In this document: positions 52,079-59,165 of the stretch, piece by piece
Layout: each line of letters starts with the position of its first letter
Numbering within the stretch: position 1 is the first letter of the stretch
Source of the DNA: Pseudomonas mucoides
GTDB taxonomy: Bacteria; Pseudomonadota; Gammaproteobacteria; Pseudomonadales; Pseudomonadaceae
Assembly: GCF_015461845.1 (NCBI RefSeq)
Contig: NZ_JACOPW010000010.1
Span: forward strand, 62,001 to 126,000
Length of the DNA: 64,000 bases
Reading direction: 5' to 3'
Position numbers and translations under genes: made by a program
The notes under the pieces: model-generated
Told to the model about the DNA's origin: nothing
Databases searched by the model: none
The model's input: the letters and a program-made list of their open reading frames with translations, nothing else

Positions 52079-52603
52079 CTAACGAGGGAACCTGATTTTC
52101 GGGTTCTTGACTGTGATGCCCATTCGCTTATGCAGAGGCCTTGAATCTTGCGGCTTTCTGTTCTTGAGTGAAATGGGTACCTCAGTCCTGATGGAAACCA
52201 AAGCTCGAAATAGCTGTTCATCGAACGGGATCTGCACACACTCATCTCTAAAGCTCAGCAGCCCAACCACATTCGATTCTTTGAATGCCTCCCGAGCAAG
52301 GCCGATATACAGCATCACCTGGTAGTATTCCCGGCGTCGTACGAAACCCTTGTACATTCGGTTTTTGAATTCACCGATTACAATTTGCCCTGTACGATTT
52401 CCGCGGAAAATGGCATCCGGTTCACCTGCTACGCCGAGTGCGCTGAGCCGTTTTCGTGGATGCCCCTTGCCTAGGTCAGTCCCTACAATTACCCACTGAG
52501 TTGCAGGCAGCGAAAACTGCTTGTAAATATCGAGTGGTGCCTTGGCTTTGAGGGCCAGATACAGCGACAGGGCCGCTACAATAATTCCAAGAATGATCAG
52601 CAT
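52079..52603 (-). CDS. membrane-anchored RecB-like (PD-(D/E)xK) nuclease
   Basis: This encodes 174 residues. One N-terminal membrane helix (ILGIIVAALSLYLAL) is followed by a compact restriction-type fold: GEPDAIFRG, then IVIGEFKNR (E-x-K) and YYQVMLY, the Cas4/RecB-type Q-x3-Y. The motif set D..ExK..QxxxY supports nuclease activity near the membrane. It is the last gene of the S10-like/Crp-like operon. Confidence 0.7.
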   Translation of the reverse strand: MLIILGIIVAALSLYLALKAKAPLDIYKQFSLPATQWVIVGTDLGKGHPRKRLSALGVAGEPDAIFRGNRTGQIVIGEFKNRMYKGFVRRREYYQVMLYIGLAREAFKESNVVGLLSFRDECVQIPFDEQLFRALVSIRTEVPISLKNRKPQDSRPLHKRMGITVKNPKIRFPR

Positions 52604-52604
52604 G

Positions 52605-52826
52605 TCAGAATGTAATCACCTTAAAGTAGAGCAGGGCGGCGATGGCTACCAACACAATGGCAATAAATCCGCCTTTGCTTGGCCCCGCGCCGATCCGGCC
52701 ATGCGCTGCGGTACCCATTTTGGCTAAACGTTGGTTGTATGCCCCACCACCGGCCCCAACGAACTTGCGCGGATCCTCTGCATAAGCGGCGATCTTGCTA
52801 ACAGCTACGTTCGTACTGCGGCGCAT
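52605..52826 (-). CDS. small tail-anchored protein
   Basis: This encodes 73 residues: a polar N-terminus with GAGGGAYNQRLAKMG and a single C-terminal membrane helix (GGFIAIVLVAIAALLYF). Its start overlaps the end of the Crp-like gene by 22 bases and its stop is 1 base from the nuclease start, so it is coupled to both. Function unknown. Confidence 0.6.
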   Translation of the reverse strand: MRRSTNVAVSKIAAYAEDPRKFVGAGGGAYNQRLAKMGTAAHGRIGAGPSKGGFIAIVLVAIAALLYFKVITF

Positions 52827-53530
52827 GCCGAAACCTCAGATTGTGATTGAAAGAAAAAGGTCTTGTACCCATCAAACTTCAGCAACCCTTCCTCTTCCAA
52901 TGCTTTGAACGCGCGACTGCCCGACCGCCTCTCGACCCCCGCAAGGGTTCTTATTTCATCTTTGCTGGCATGGACCTCTATACCGCGGGCCGTGGGGCGT
53001 GAGTCGGGATGCTCAACCAGCATGGTAATCACCCGCTTGATGCGATCAAGGTCCTTGGCAAATAGGTACTGCGCAGCCTGGGAATGCTTGGTCATCAAGT
53101 TCAGTTCAGCGGCCATGAGAACAGTCTCGCTGTAGCTGTTCGCTTTCATGAACTCATCGTATTTTGACTTTGAGACAGCGAGTAGGAAGGTATGGCTTCG
53201 AGTCTCGTAGCCAAACCGTACCTGCTTAGGTTGAAGTGGCCAGATTATGTCACCCTTCCGAAGGGCGTCTACGAAGATCCCCTTGCCCTGGACATCTGGC
53301 GAAAGTGCATAGGCAACCACGCAGCCTTGAAGGACGATGAAGAAATTCCCTCGGTCGATGTCCAGTTGAGTCTTTGGCGGGAGGTCAATCAATGTCCCGT
53401 AATGGTTGCCATGGATGAGCCAACTGGCCCACGTTCCCTTTTGAGGGCTTGTTTTGAACCAGTCAGGTTCGGGCGTTTCGAGGACGGCAATGTTTGGGTG
53501 TTTCATGGCGTGTGAGAAACCGTTTGCCAT
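52805..53530 (-). CDS. Crp/Fnr-like transcription regulator
   Basis: This encodes 241 residues. An N-terminal cupin-like sensor domain (about 45-135) has no recognisable cAMP pocket (the RxS motif is absent). A long helix precedes a winged helix-turn-helix: IEVHASKDEIRTLAGVERRS then SRAFKALEEEGLL. The layout is Crp/Fnr. It starts in a TAATG overlap with the S10-like gene. It is a candidate regulator of promoter-like element A, which lies upstream of its own operon. Confidence 0.75.
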   Translation of the reverse strand: MANGFSHAMKHPNIAVLETPEPDWFKTSPQKGTWASWLIHGNHYGTLIDLPPKTQLDIDRGNFFIVLQGCVVAYALSPDVQGKGIFVDALRKGDIIWPLQPKQVRFGYETRSHTFLLAVSKSKYDEFMKANSYSETVLMAAELNLMTKHSQAAQYLFAKDLDRIKRVITMLVEHPDSRPTARGIEVHASKDEIRTLAGVERRSGSRAFKALEEEGLLKFDGYKTFFFQSQSEVSACAAVRT

Positions 53531-53943
53531 TATTGAGCTTCCTTCAAGTCGTATTGGCTCTGGTACGACTCGATCTTGATGTTGACAGTCGCCGGCAGTG
53601 GTAACGCCACGAGCGACATGATGGATTCCGAGGTTGGAGATTCAACCAGGAGGACATTCCTGATTCGTTTGGCTTTGGCGCAGTAAAGACCGCGGGAGCC
53701 ATTGGACAGGGCTTCTCGGAGAATGATGTGACGTCTGCGTACAGTCGGAAGCGCGAGAGGGCCTCGCACCTTCACCCCTTGCGTGCGGCTCAGGGCAGTT
53801 TTAATCGTTTTGGCAGTTTGCAGGACGATAGGGTGGTCCAGCCCATCGATGACGATGTAGAAGCTGGCGGAGGAAAAATTCGAGCGCATGGTCCTGGGAT
53901 CTGCAAGATCCCAGGCTTGGGCAGATTTCGCTTCGCTGTACAT
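53530..53943 (-). CDS. ribosomal protein S10 / NusE paralogue
   Basis: This encodes 137 residues. Residues about 27-123 align along the full length of bacterial S10: GLDHPIVLQTAKTIK corresponds to AFDHRLIDQATAEIV, VRGPLALPT to the S10 signature VRGPIPLPT, and IRNVLLVESPTSESIMSL to LVDIVEPTEKTVDAL. It carries an extra N-terminal 25 and C-terminal 14 residues and is clearly diverged. S10 is both a 30S protein and the NusB partner in antitermination. A plasmid copy may alter either. AAGGG precedes ATG 53943. Confidence 0.75.
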   Translation of the reverse strand: MYSEAKSAQAWDLADPRTMRSNFSSASFYIVIDGLDHPIVLQTAKTIKTALSRTQGVKVRGPLALPTVRRRHIILREALSNGSRGLYCAKAKRIRNVLLVESPTSESIMSLVALPLPATVNIKIESYQSQYDLKEAQ

Positions 53944-53970
53944 TGGACGGGGCCCTTGAAATATCTCATG

Positions 53971-54000
53971 CCCTAATAGTGGAAAGAGACAGCCCCATTT
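53971..54000 (-). promoter_or_regulatory. Promoter-like element A, S10-like/Crp-like operon
   Basis: On the minus strand it reads AAATGGGGCTGTC then TTTCCACTATTAGGGC, about 30 bases before the S10-like ATG at 53943. It matches the copies at 8943, 31610 and 45712. Confidence 0.7.
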
Positions 54001-54018
54001 CAGCGACTTTGACCGATA

Positions 54019-54285
54019 TTATTTGTTCAGATCTGCAATTTTCTGATGATGATAGAGGGCGCTTGCGAAGGATCGCTGCGCTTTCCTTAGGCGCAGTGCA
54101 TCAAACAGCCCCGGGTCTCGGCGGACTCGGATTGTGTGCGGCCCAGTGAGAACCCCAAGGATCTTGTCGTAAAGAGCCATTATCTGGGGATTGGCGAGCT
54201 GGTTCACCATAGGGAGTGACTCTTCATGTGCAGAGACGGCCTGACTGATGACCTGTTGCTTCCAAAGCTTATAGTCGAGGATCAC
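54019..54285 (-). CDS. small helical protein, unknown
   Basis: This encodes 88 residues from GTG 54285, overlapping the stop of the membrane-protein gene; GGGAG lies upstream. It is helical and basic in the second half (RKAQRSFASALYHH). No family recognised. Probably co-expressed with the membrane protein. Confidence 0.5.
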   Translation of the reverse strand: MILDYKLWKQQVISQAVSAHEESLPMVNQLANPQIMALYDKILGVLTGPHTIRVRRDPGLFDALRLRKAQRSFASALYHHQKIADLNK

Positions 54286-55295
54286 TTAATTGCTCCCTTG
54301 GGTTTTGACTTCCTGCGGGCCTGGTGCATAAAGACCAGATGCATCCCACCAAAAAACCACACAGCTATGAATGTGGTTGAGAACGAAAGTAGACCAACCT
54401 TGGCGACGTCGAGGGAATGACTAGGGAATTTTTCATCGAAAACCGCCCGATGTAGGGTGTCGTTTTTGTAAGCAGTGATGATCACCTTCTGGCTTGCGCT
54501 AACCCCCCTCAGGACGGTATCGGATTCGTTATCGGTAGCAGGGAAGACCTCTAGCCATCCGGTAACACTCATTTTTGAGCTTTCGATCGACTCTAGGATA
54601 CCTTGAGCAGAAGGTGCAGCCAAAACCTCAGCTGGGATTTCATTTCCCACCCATTGAAAGCATTTGATGGGTAGACGCTCACATTCATACTTGAACCGAC
54701 CCGGATAGGTTGCCGTCAGTTCCTCTTGGTAACGCATCCTTTCTGTCAGCAATTCGCCCTGGATGTAGTAAGCGAAGAGATAGTGGATGCAGCACAAGAA
54801 GGTGGTGTAGGCCACAAGGAAGAATGTGATGTGAATTCGCATGAAACTGCGGAACCCACGCTGGGCAATGAACCGCAAAATCAAGCTCGTAAAAACGAGA
54901 GCCAGTGTGTAGACGTCTCCGCGTTGGCGCTCTTCGCCGGTGGGTACGTGACCGACCATCCAGCAAATTCCTTCGTACCCCAGGTTAAGAAAATTGACCT
55001 CTTCTTGGAATAGTGAAACTGCGGCAATTGCCGCGAGCCACCCCAAGGTCATTTCACGGCTGAAATGAGCATAGATACCAGTCCATAAGCTCAGAAATAG
55101 AACGTAGACGCCAAGATCCTCGAGCACTTTCAGGAAAGTGATTTGTTCGCCGTCAGGTGTGGCGAATGTGAGAGTCACACACACAGCCAAGTAAACAAAA
55201 AGGAACACCGGGATCTGAAGTTGCCAGGGTATTCGGGACTCGAGCACACCAGCACCTCGGGGCCAAATTGAAGCTGTGCTAGGGAGGAATTTCAT
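54282..55295 (-). CDS. multi-pass membrane protein, paralogue of the gene at 7116
   Basis: This encodes 337 residues from ATG 55295. Four or five hydrophobic helices (to about 190) are followed by an extracytoplasmic domain with CERLPIKCFQW, a final helix (SFSTTFIAVWFFGGMHLVF) and a basic tail. The order and the C-x6-C-(W/F)Q motif match the protein at 7116-8033. A longer frame to 55496 lacks a good start and would overlap the divergent PilZ gene. No Shine-Dalgarno is obvious. Confidence 0.6.
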   Translation of the reverse strand: MKFLPSTASIWPRGAGVLESRIPWQLQIPVFLFVYLAVCVTLTFATPDGEQITFLKVLEDLGVYVLFLSLWTGIYAHFSREMTLGWLAAIAAVSLFQEEVNFLNLGYEGICWMVGHVPTGEERQRGDVYTLALVFTSLILRFIAQRGFRSFMRIHITFFLVAYTTFLCCIHYLFAYYIQGELLTERMRYQEELTATYPGRFKYECERLPIKCFQWVGNEIPAEVLAAPSAQGILESIESSKMSVTGWLEVFPATDNESDTVLRGVSASQKVIITAYKNDTLHRAVFDEKFPSHSLDVAKVGLLSFSTTFIAVWFFGGMHLVFMHQARRKSKPKGAIK

Positions 55296-55433
55296 AAGGG
55301 GGTTTTGAATAGCCGTTGAATATGTTGTGACGATACTATTCAGTTCCTTGAAGGTGACCAGCCAAAAAGGGGTCTCGGATTTCTGTAACGGCGCTCTGAA
55401 CAGATCCGCACAACTAGCTATAGGAAACAAAGG

Positions 55434-55802
55434 ATGAATGCGTCCAGCCGACGGCACACGCGGTACGTGATCTCTGAAGGAGCGCTGCTCTCTCAAAAAA
55501 TCAAAGGAAAGGGTTTGGTAGCAGGGCTCCTGGGTTGGGCCGATTGCCGGGTGCGAGATTTATCGATCGCGGGCGCTATGATCCTGACAGAAAAGAAGAA
55601 AGGAATCGGAGATGCTATCTCGATGAAGCTGATCCAGCGGAATGGTGACGAGCTTCAATTCGAAGGGAGGGTGGTGAACTGCGGTACTGATCATCGAAGC
55701 GGAAATTTCCAGCTTGGGATTGCCCTGTCCGAACAAGCTCCGGAATCTCGTGAACATATTTTTCTTCACAGTCTGGGCGAGTCCTTCCCCGAAGCGCGCT
55801 GA
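55434..55802 (+). CDS. PilZ-domain c-di-GMP receptor
   Basis: This encodes 122 residues. RRHTRY (RxxxR) at residues 6-11 and DLSIAGAM (DxSxxG) at about 43 are the two c-di-GMP binding motifs of PilZ. The protein is a single PilZ domain. With the EAL protein at 44920 it gives the plasmid a write-and-read link to host c-di-GMP. A terminator-like hairpin follows at 55837. Confidence 0.8.
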   Translation: MNASSRRHTRYVISEGALLSQKIKGKGLVAGLLGWADCRVRDLSIAGAMILTEKKKGIGDAISMKLIQRNGDELQFEGRVVNCGTDHRSGNFQLGIALSEQAPESREHIFLHSLGESFPEAR

Positions 55803-55836
55803 CCCGATAGCAGTGACTGCTTGGTTGTGATACGAC

Positions 55837-55866
55837 AAGGCCCGCCCATTTGCATGGACGGGCCTT
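55837..55866 (+). terminator. Hairpin after the PilZ gene
   Basis: AAGGCCCG pairs with CGGGCCTT, with an inner CCAT/ATGG stem. The T-tract is short. Confidence 0.6.
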
Positions 55867-56311
55867 GAATAAGTCGAGGAGAAGCAACGGCACCCATAGG
55901 CATTTGGATGTAGAAGGGGGTGACTTAGGAGTTAGGAGGTCTAAAGCCTATGCTTTCCTCAAGAAACTGTGTCAAAAACTGGCTTGGGGGAGTGAACCCC
56001 ATTCCGGACATTCTGTACGAACGACCGGGCTTTGTGAAGATGAAGGCCGTGAATTTGCGATAAATTGACACCTATGCAGCGGTCTCAGAAATCTCGCAAA
56101 ACGGCGAAAATCTGGAAAAGCTTTCTATCTCAAGGGTCTTCGACCCTCTCGCCGCCCATCGGTTCAAAAAAACCAGGATTTTTCTTTTCTTGTCTCCGGC
56201 CCGAGTGGGCTGGTAATGCTCTATTTCAGGGCGTGCAGCTTCCTGTTGCGGGAATTCTACACCTCCCTTTTACGACAATTCTGTCAACTTGGTTGTGATT
56301 CTTGGCAATAA
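55867..56311. other. Region without a convincing gene
   Basis: A frame at 56065-56298 (77 codons, ending LHLPFTTILSTWL) and one at 55850-56068 exist, but neither has a good ribosome binding site or a family I can name. The A/T-rich sequence and odd composition suggest a non-coding or decayed segment. AAATTGACACC near 56062 faintly echoes the repeats at 63.2-63.4 kb. Confidence 0.4.
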
Positions 56312-56338
56312 CAGACGCGCTAATTTAGGACGCGTCTG
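56312..56338 (-). terminator. Hairpin at the end of the minus-strand unit
   Basis: CAGACGCG (56312-56319) pairs with CGCGTCTG (56331-56338). It lies just downstream of the minus-strand gene ending at 56352. It has no strong U-tract. Confidence 0.5.
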
Positions 56339-56351
56339 GGAATGATAGAGC

Positions 56352-57515
56352 TCAACCAACGGCAGGCTTGCCGAATATCCGTTTGAATAGCGTAGCTCCT
56401 TGTGCCTGGGCTTGGGTTTCCGGCACGAGCTGGACGATGCTGAAGATTACTCCTGTGTCGTTCGAATGATAGGCGAGTTGCAGGTTGTTCTTCTTGAGGC
56501 CAATGAATGGAGCCGAAGCAACTAGCGATTGATCCATTTGCTCATGGCCCGTAGCAACCATTGTAGGGTCGAAGCCAAATATGACACGACTATCAAATTT
56601 GTCCCAAAGCATCGGGTCTGGATGAGAGATGGTTAGAACGACGTTGATGCCTACGCTACTGGCAAGCTTCAAACCGGCAGTGACCGATTCCTCATCCCTC
56701 GCGACCGATACCCGGTCGATGATGAGGGTGCGTCCACGCACAGCTCCCTCGTTAAGGGCAGAATAATGAGCGGAGACTAGCTGCTCGAGCGTGTAGGTAC
56801 GACTTGGTAAAATCGTCACCGCCAAGTGGTGGTCTGGATGCTTCTGACGTTCACCCAGGATGAACGAACTGTGATCTTCAGAAAGCGATTTTCTGAAGAC
56901 ATCATGGCCGCGGCTGTAACGGTTCAGATAGTTGTCGCCATCGTTTGTGGCTCGCACTACGGCAACGAACAGGTCATCAAGGCGGTTGAGGCAAATCTCT
57001 TGGTCGATCCATTGAGAGATGTGCAGGGGCTCGGTATGGATGATTAGGGTATGGCCGGCATAATCACGTCCCAGTAAATATTGGGAGGGTGGCATGAAAC
57101 CAGTGCGAGCCTTGAATCTCGCCATTTCCTCCGCTGATTGAGAGGTTGGATCTATCTTATCTTGCCTTGCGTATGCCTTCAGCGCTTCAAAATTGCTAAA
57201 CCCCCACATGGTTGCAATGAGCGTTCCCTGAGGGTGCCCTTTACGAATGTCGGGTAACGTATTCTTGAGGGGATCCATGTTCATGGCCATTCGCAAGAAC
57301 TCCATCATCTGGAGGCTTCGATCGGAAATGGCTCTTATCTGATCAGGGGTCTTGATCATCTGCAGGCCATTGATTGGCTCTTCGAGTTCACCAGTTTTAG
57401 CGTTCAGACGGTTGTACCCGTAAGCACGCGCAACGATCACATTTGCCGCTTCAGCATTAATGCCCAAGGCCATTTTCTTGACCAAACGTTCAGATTGCTC
57501 TTTGTACATGCTCAC
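56352..57515 (-). CDS. unknown protein, possibly a degenerate ATPase
   Basis: This encodes 387 residues from GTG 57515 (or ATG 57509). The segment TLIIDRVSVARDEES followed by GINVVLTISHPDPM resembles the Walker B and sensor strands of a RecA-fold ATPase, but no Walker A is present. MWGFSNFEALKAY recalls the CGFRTWDAV block of the truncated gene at 63623. The C-terminus is FGKPAVG. Its start overlaps the previous gene (GTGA). Confidence 0.5.
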   Translation of the reverse strand: MSMYKEQSERLVKKMALGINAEAANVIVARAYGYNRLNAKTGELEEPINGLQMIKTPDQIRAISDRSLQMMEFLRMAMNMDPLKNTLPDIRKGHPQGTLIATMWGFSNFEALKAYARQDKIDPTSQSAEEMARFKARTGFMPPSQYLLGRDYAGHTLIIHTEPLHISQWIDQEICLNRLDDLFVAVVRATNDGDNYLNRYSRGHDVFRKSLSEDHSSFILGERQKHPDHHLAVTILPSRTYTLEQLVSAHYSALNEGAVRGRTLIIDRVSVARDEESVTAGLKLASSVGINVVLTISHPDPMLWDKFDSRVIFGFDPTMVATGHEQMDQSLVASAPFIGLKKNNLQLAYHSNDTGVIFSIVQLVPETQAQAQGATLFKRIFGKPAVG

Positions 57516-58066
57516 GAGTCCAGAAGGTTGGTGATGGGCTGGTGGCGCTCTACGAATCCAACGTAGGCCGCGTAGAGGGCTTTGTCGGACTTCTCGCTAA
57601 GCGAGGATGCCAGTAAGCGGTAAGCGCGGCGAAGATCTGGTTTGATGTCAGTCATGCCATGCTCGACGATCTTGACGAGCTCTATAGTGGCTTTAACGTA
57701 ACCGGCAGAAGCAGCTCGCTCGATGTATTGGATGCCCTTAACTGGATCGGCCCCTGCGCGTTGTTTGAGGACGTGGGACATTCCGTAGGTGAATAGGGCG
57801 TCGGTCGACGCAGGTTTAGCAATGCAGGCGAGCCGGAGCCAGTGGTCAGCGCGGGTTATGTCAGTGTCTACACCGATGCCTTGATTGAGACACCTCGCCA
57901 CTTGGAACATTGCTTTGCCATCTCCATTTTCAGCAAGCTCAAGCATGTCTCGATATGCGTTCGCTCGGTTTCGCTCATCGCAGGAGACCAGATCTCGAGT
58001 GAGACTGGCCAGGCGGAGACTGGTGGTTTGGTCAGTGGACTGCATTCTGATTATTGCCTTATTCAT
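57512..58066 (-). CDS. Sel1-repeat protein
   Basis: This encodes 184 residues from ATG 58066, overlapping the end of the Tus-like gene. Three Sel1/TPR-like units can be seen: AMFQVARCLNQGIGVDTDITRADHW, then ALFTYGMSHVLKQ and IQYIERAASAGYVKA. Such repeats form scaffolds. ATG 58045 is an alternative. The middle gene of a three-gene operon. Confidence 0.65.
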   Translation of the reverse strand: MNKAIIRMQSTDQTTSLRLASLTRDLVSCDERNRANAYRDMLELAENGDGKAMFQVARCLNQGIGVDTDITRADHWLRLACIAKPASTDALFTYGMSHVLKQRAGADPVKGIQYIERAASAGYVKATIELVKIVEHGMTDIKPDLRRAYRLLASSLSEKSDKALYAAYVGFVERHQPITNLLDS

Positions 58067-59063
58067 CAATTGAGGCAGGAAATGAATCGCTTTCGGCTTT
58101 CTGTACCAAAGGCCCAAAGACGCGATAGTTCTCGAGATACTGATAGAGGTTCATTTTCTTGATGTACGGTTCTTTCTCGAGTAGTTCGCGGCCGGCAGAT
58201 TTGCGTCTTGCCGTGACTACGTCGTAGCTAAGTAGCGGTTTAATTGTGGGTGCAAACTTGCATTCATCGATGTCGTAAACGAAGGGCACGGAAGAGATGA
58301 TCTGGCGCACCGGCGTATCACCGTCACGAACCCGTGCTCGGATGTGGGGTTTGACTGGTCTCCGAATAGCGACCTGTTCATTGCCTAGCTTCCGTAAGAG
58401 ATCAATAGCGGTCAGCAAGCCCTCTTCAATTGATCCCTCAGGAGCGTCGGACATGGTAGGACGTCGGTCGTGAAGCTCATCCAAGAGGTCTTCCCACTCT
58501 TTCACTAAATCTGAAGCCACATGCCTTGATCCGGATGTGCCGGTATCAGTCCAGTAGAAATTAATGGTCTGAGGGTTCATCAGCACCGGGGTGCAACGCA
58601 TTGCCTGCTTTGGCGATATGGCCTCAAACTTAATCCAAACCTTCCGGCGATCGTTAGATTTCTTGATCTTGCCGATTAGCATTTCCAGCTTGCTGCGCAG
58701 ATCATTCGTTTCGATGATTTTGGCAATCACTTCCCCAGGCAGCGCAACTACCCCTGGACTCCTCAAGGTTTCCTTCGCGTTCTGAGTTTCCTTCATCGTG
58801 ATGCAAGTGAGGACGTCTATAGCTGCGTCGACCGCGTCGCTACCTTCAAGCCTCCTCACCGGGATAGGCGCAGCTTCGTCAACTTCTGGCTCATGTCGAA
58901 ACTCCATCTCAAAGATCGCATCGACTCTCAATCGGTGTCGTGAGTCATTGAGCATTCTGACCAGTACCTTGAGCTCGGCCTCAAGCTGTTTGACCACTGC
59001 GATTGCTTCACTGATAGCGCTGAGGTGGAGTTCCATAGAGATGTCCACTGCGTGAGCCCACAC
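58059..59063 (-). CDS. Tus-like replication-terminus binding protein
   Basis: This encodes 334 residues. Several blocks line up with E. coli Tus: RSPGVVALPGE with its RLPGV block, MNPQTINFYWTDTG with HDPATLRFGWANK, IRRPVKPHIRARVRDGD with IKRPVKVQPIARVWYKGD, and a later LLSYD with LLNYD. Length is similar (Tus 309). Tus binds Ter sites and blocks the replisome from one side. The protein could arrest plasmid replication forks at plasmid Ter sites. It is first in an operon with a Sel1 protein. Confidence 0.75.
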   Translation of the reverse strand: MWAHAVDISMELHLSAISEAIAVVKQLEAELKVLVRMLNDSRHRLRVDAIFEMEFRHEPEVDEAAPIPVRRLEGSDAVDAAIDVLTCITMKETQNAKETLRSPGVVALPGEVIAKIIETNDLRSKLEMLIGKIKKSNDRRKVWIKFEAISPKQAMRCTPVLMNPQTINFYWTDTGTSGSRHVASDLVKEWEDLLDELHDRRPTMSDAPEGSIEEGLLTAIDLLRKLGNEQVAIRRPVKPHIRARVRDGDTPVRQIISSVPFVYDIDECKFAPTIKPLLSYDVVTARRKSAGRELLEKEPYIKKMNLYQYLENYRVFGPLVQKAESDSFPASIDE

Positions 59064-59165
59064 ATCACTTTAACGGGCGTTGGATTTTCGACTAGGCGTT
59101 TTGAATTGGATTCTATTATGGCGCGGGTACACTCTGGCACATAACCAAATTGGGGTATCCGAATC

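Noticed and set aside
55850..56298. Two short plus-strand frames after the PilZ gene
   Set aside because: They lack binding sites and recognisable motifs; I list the segment as unexplained instead.
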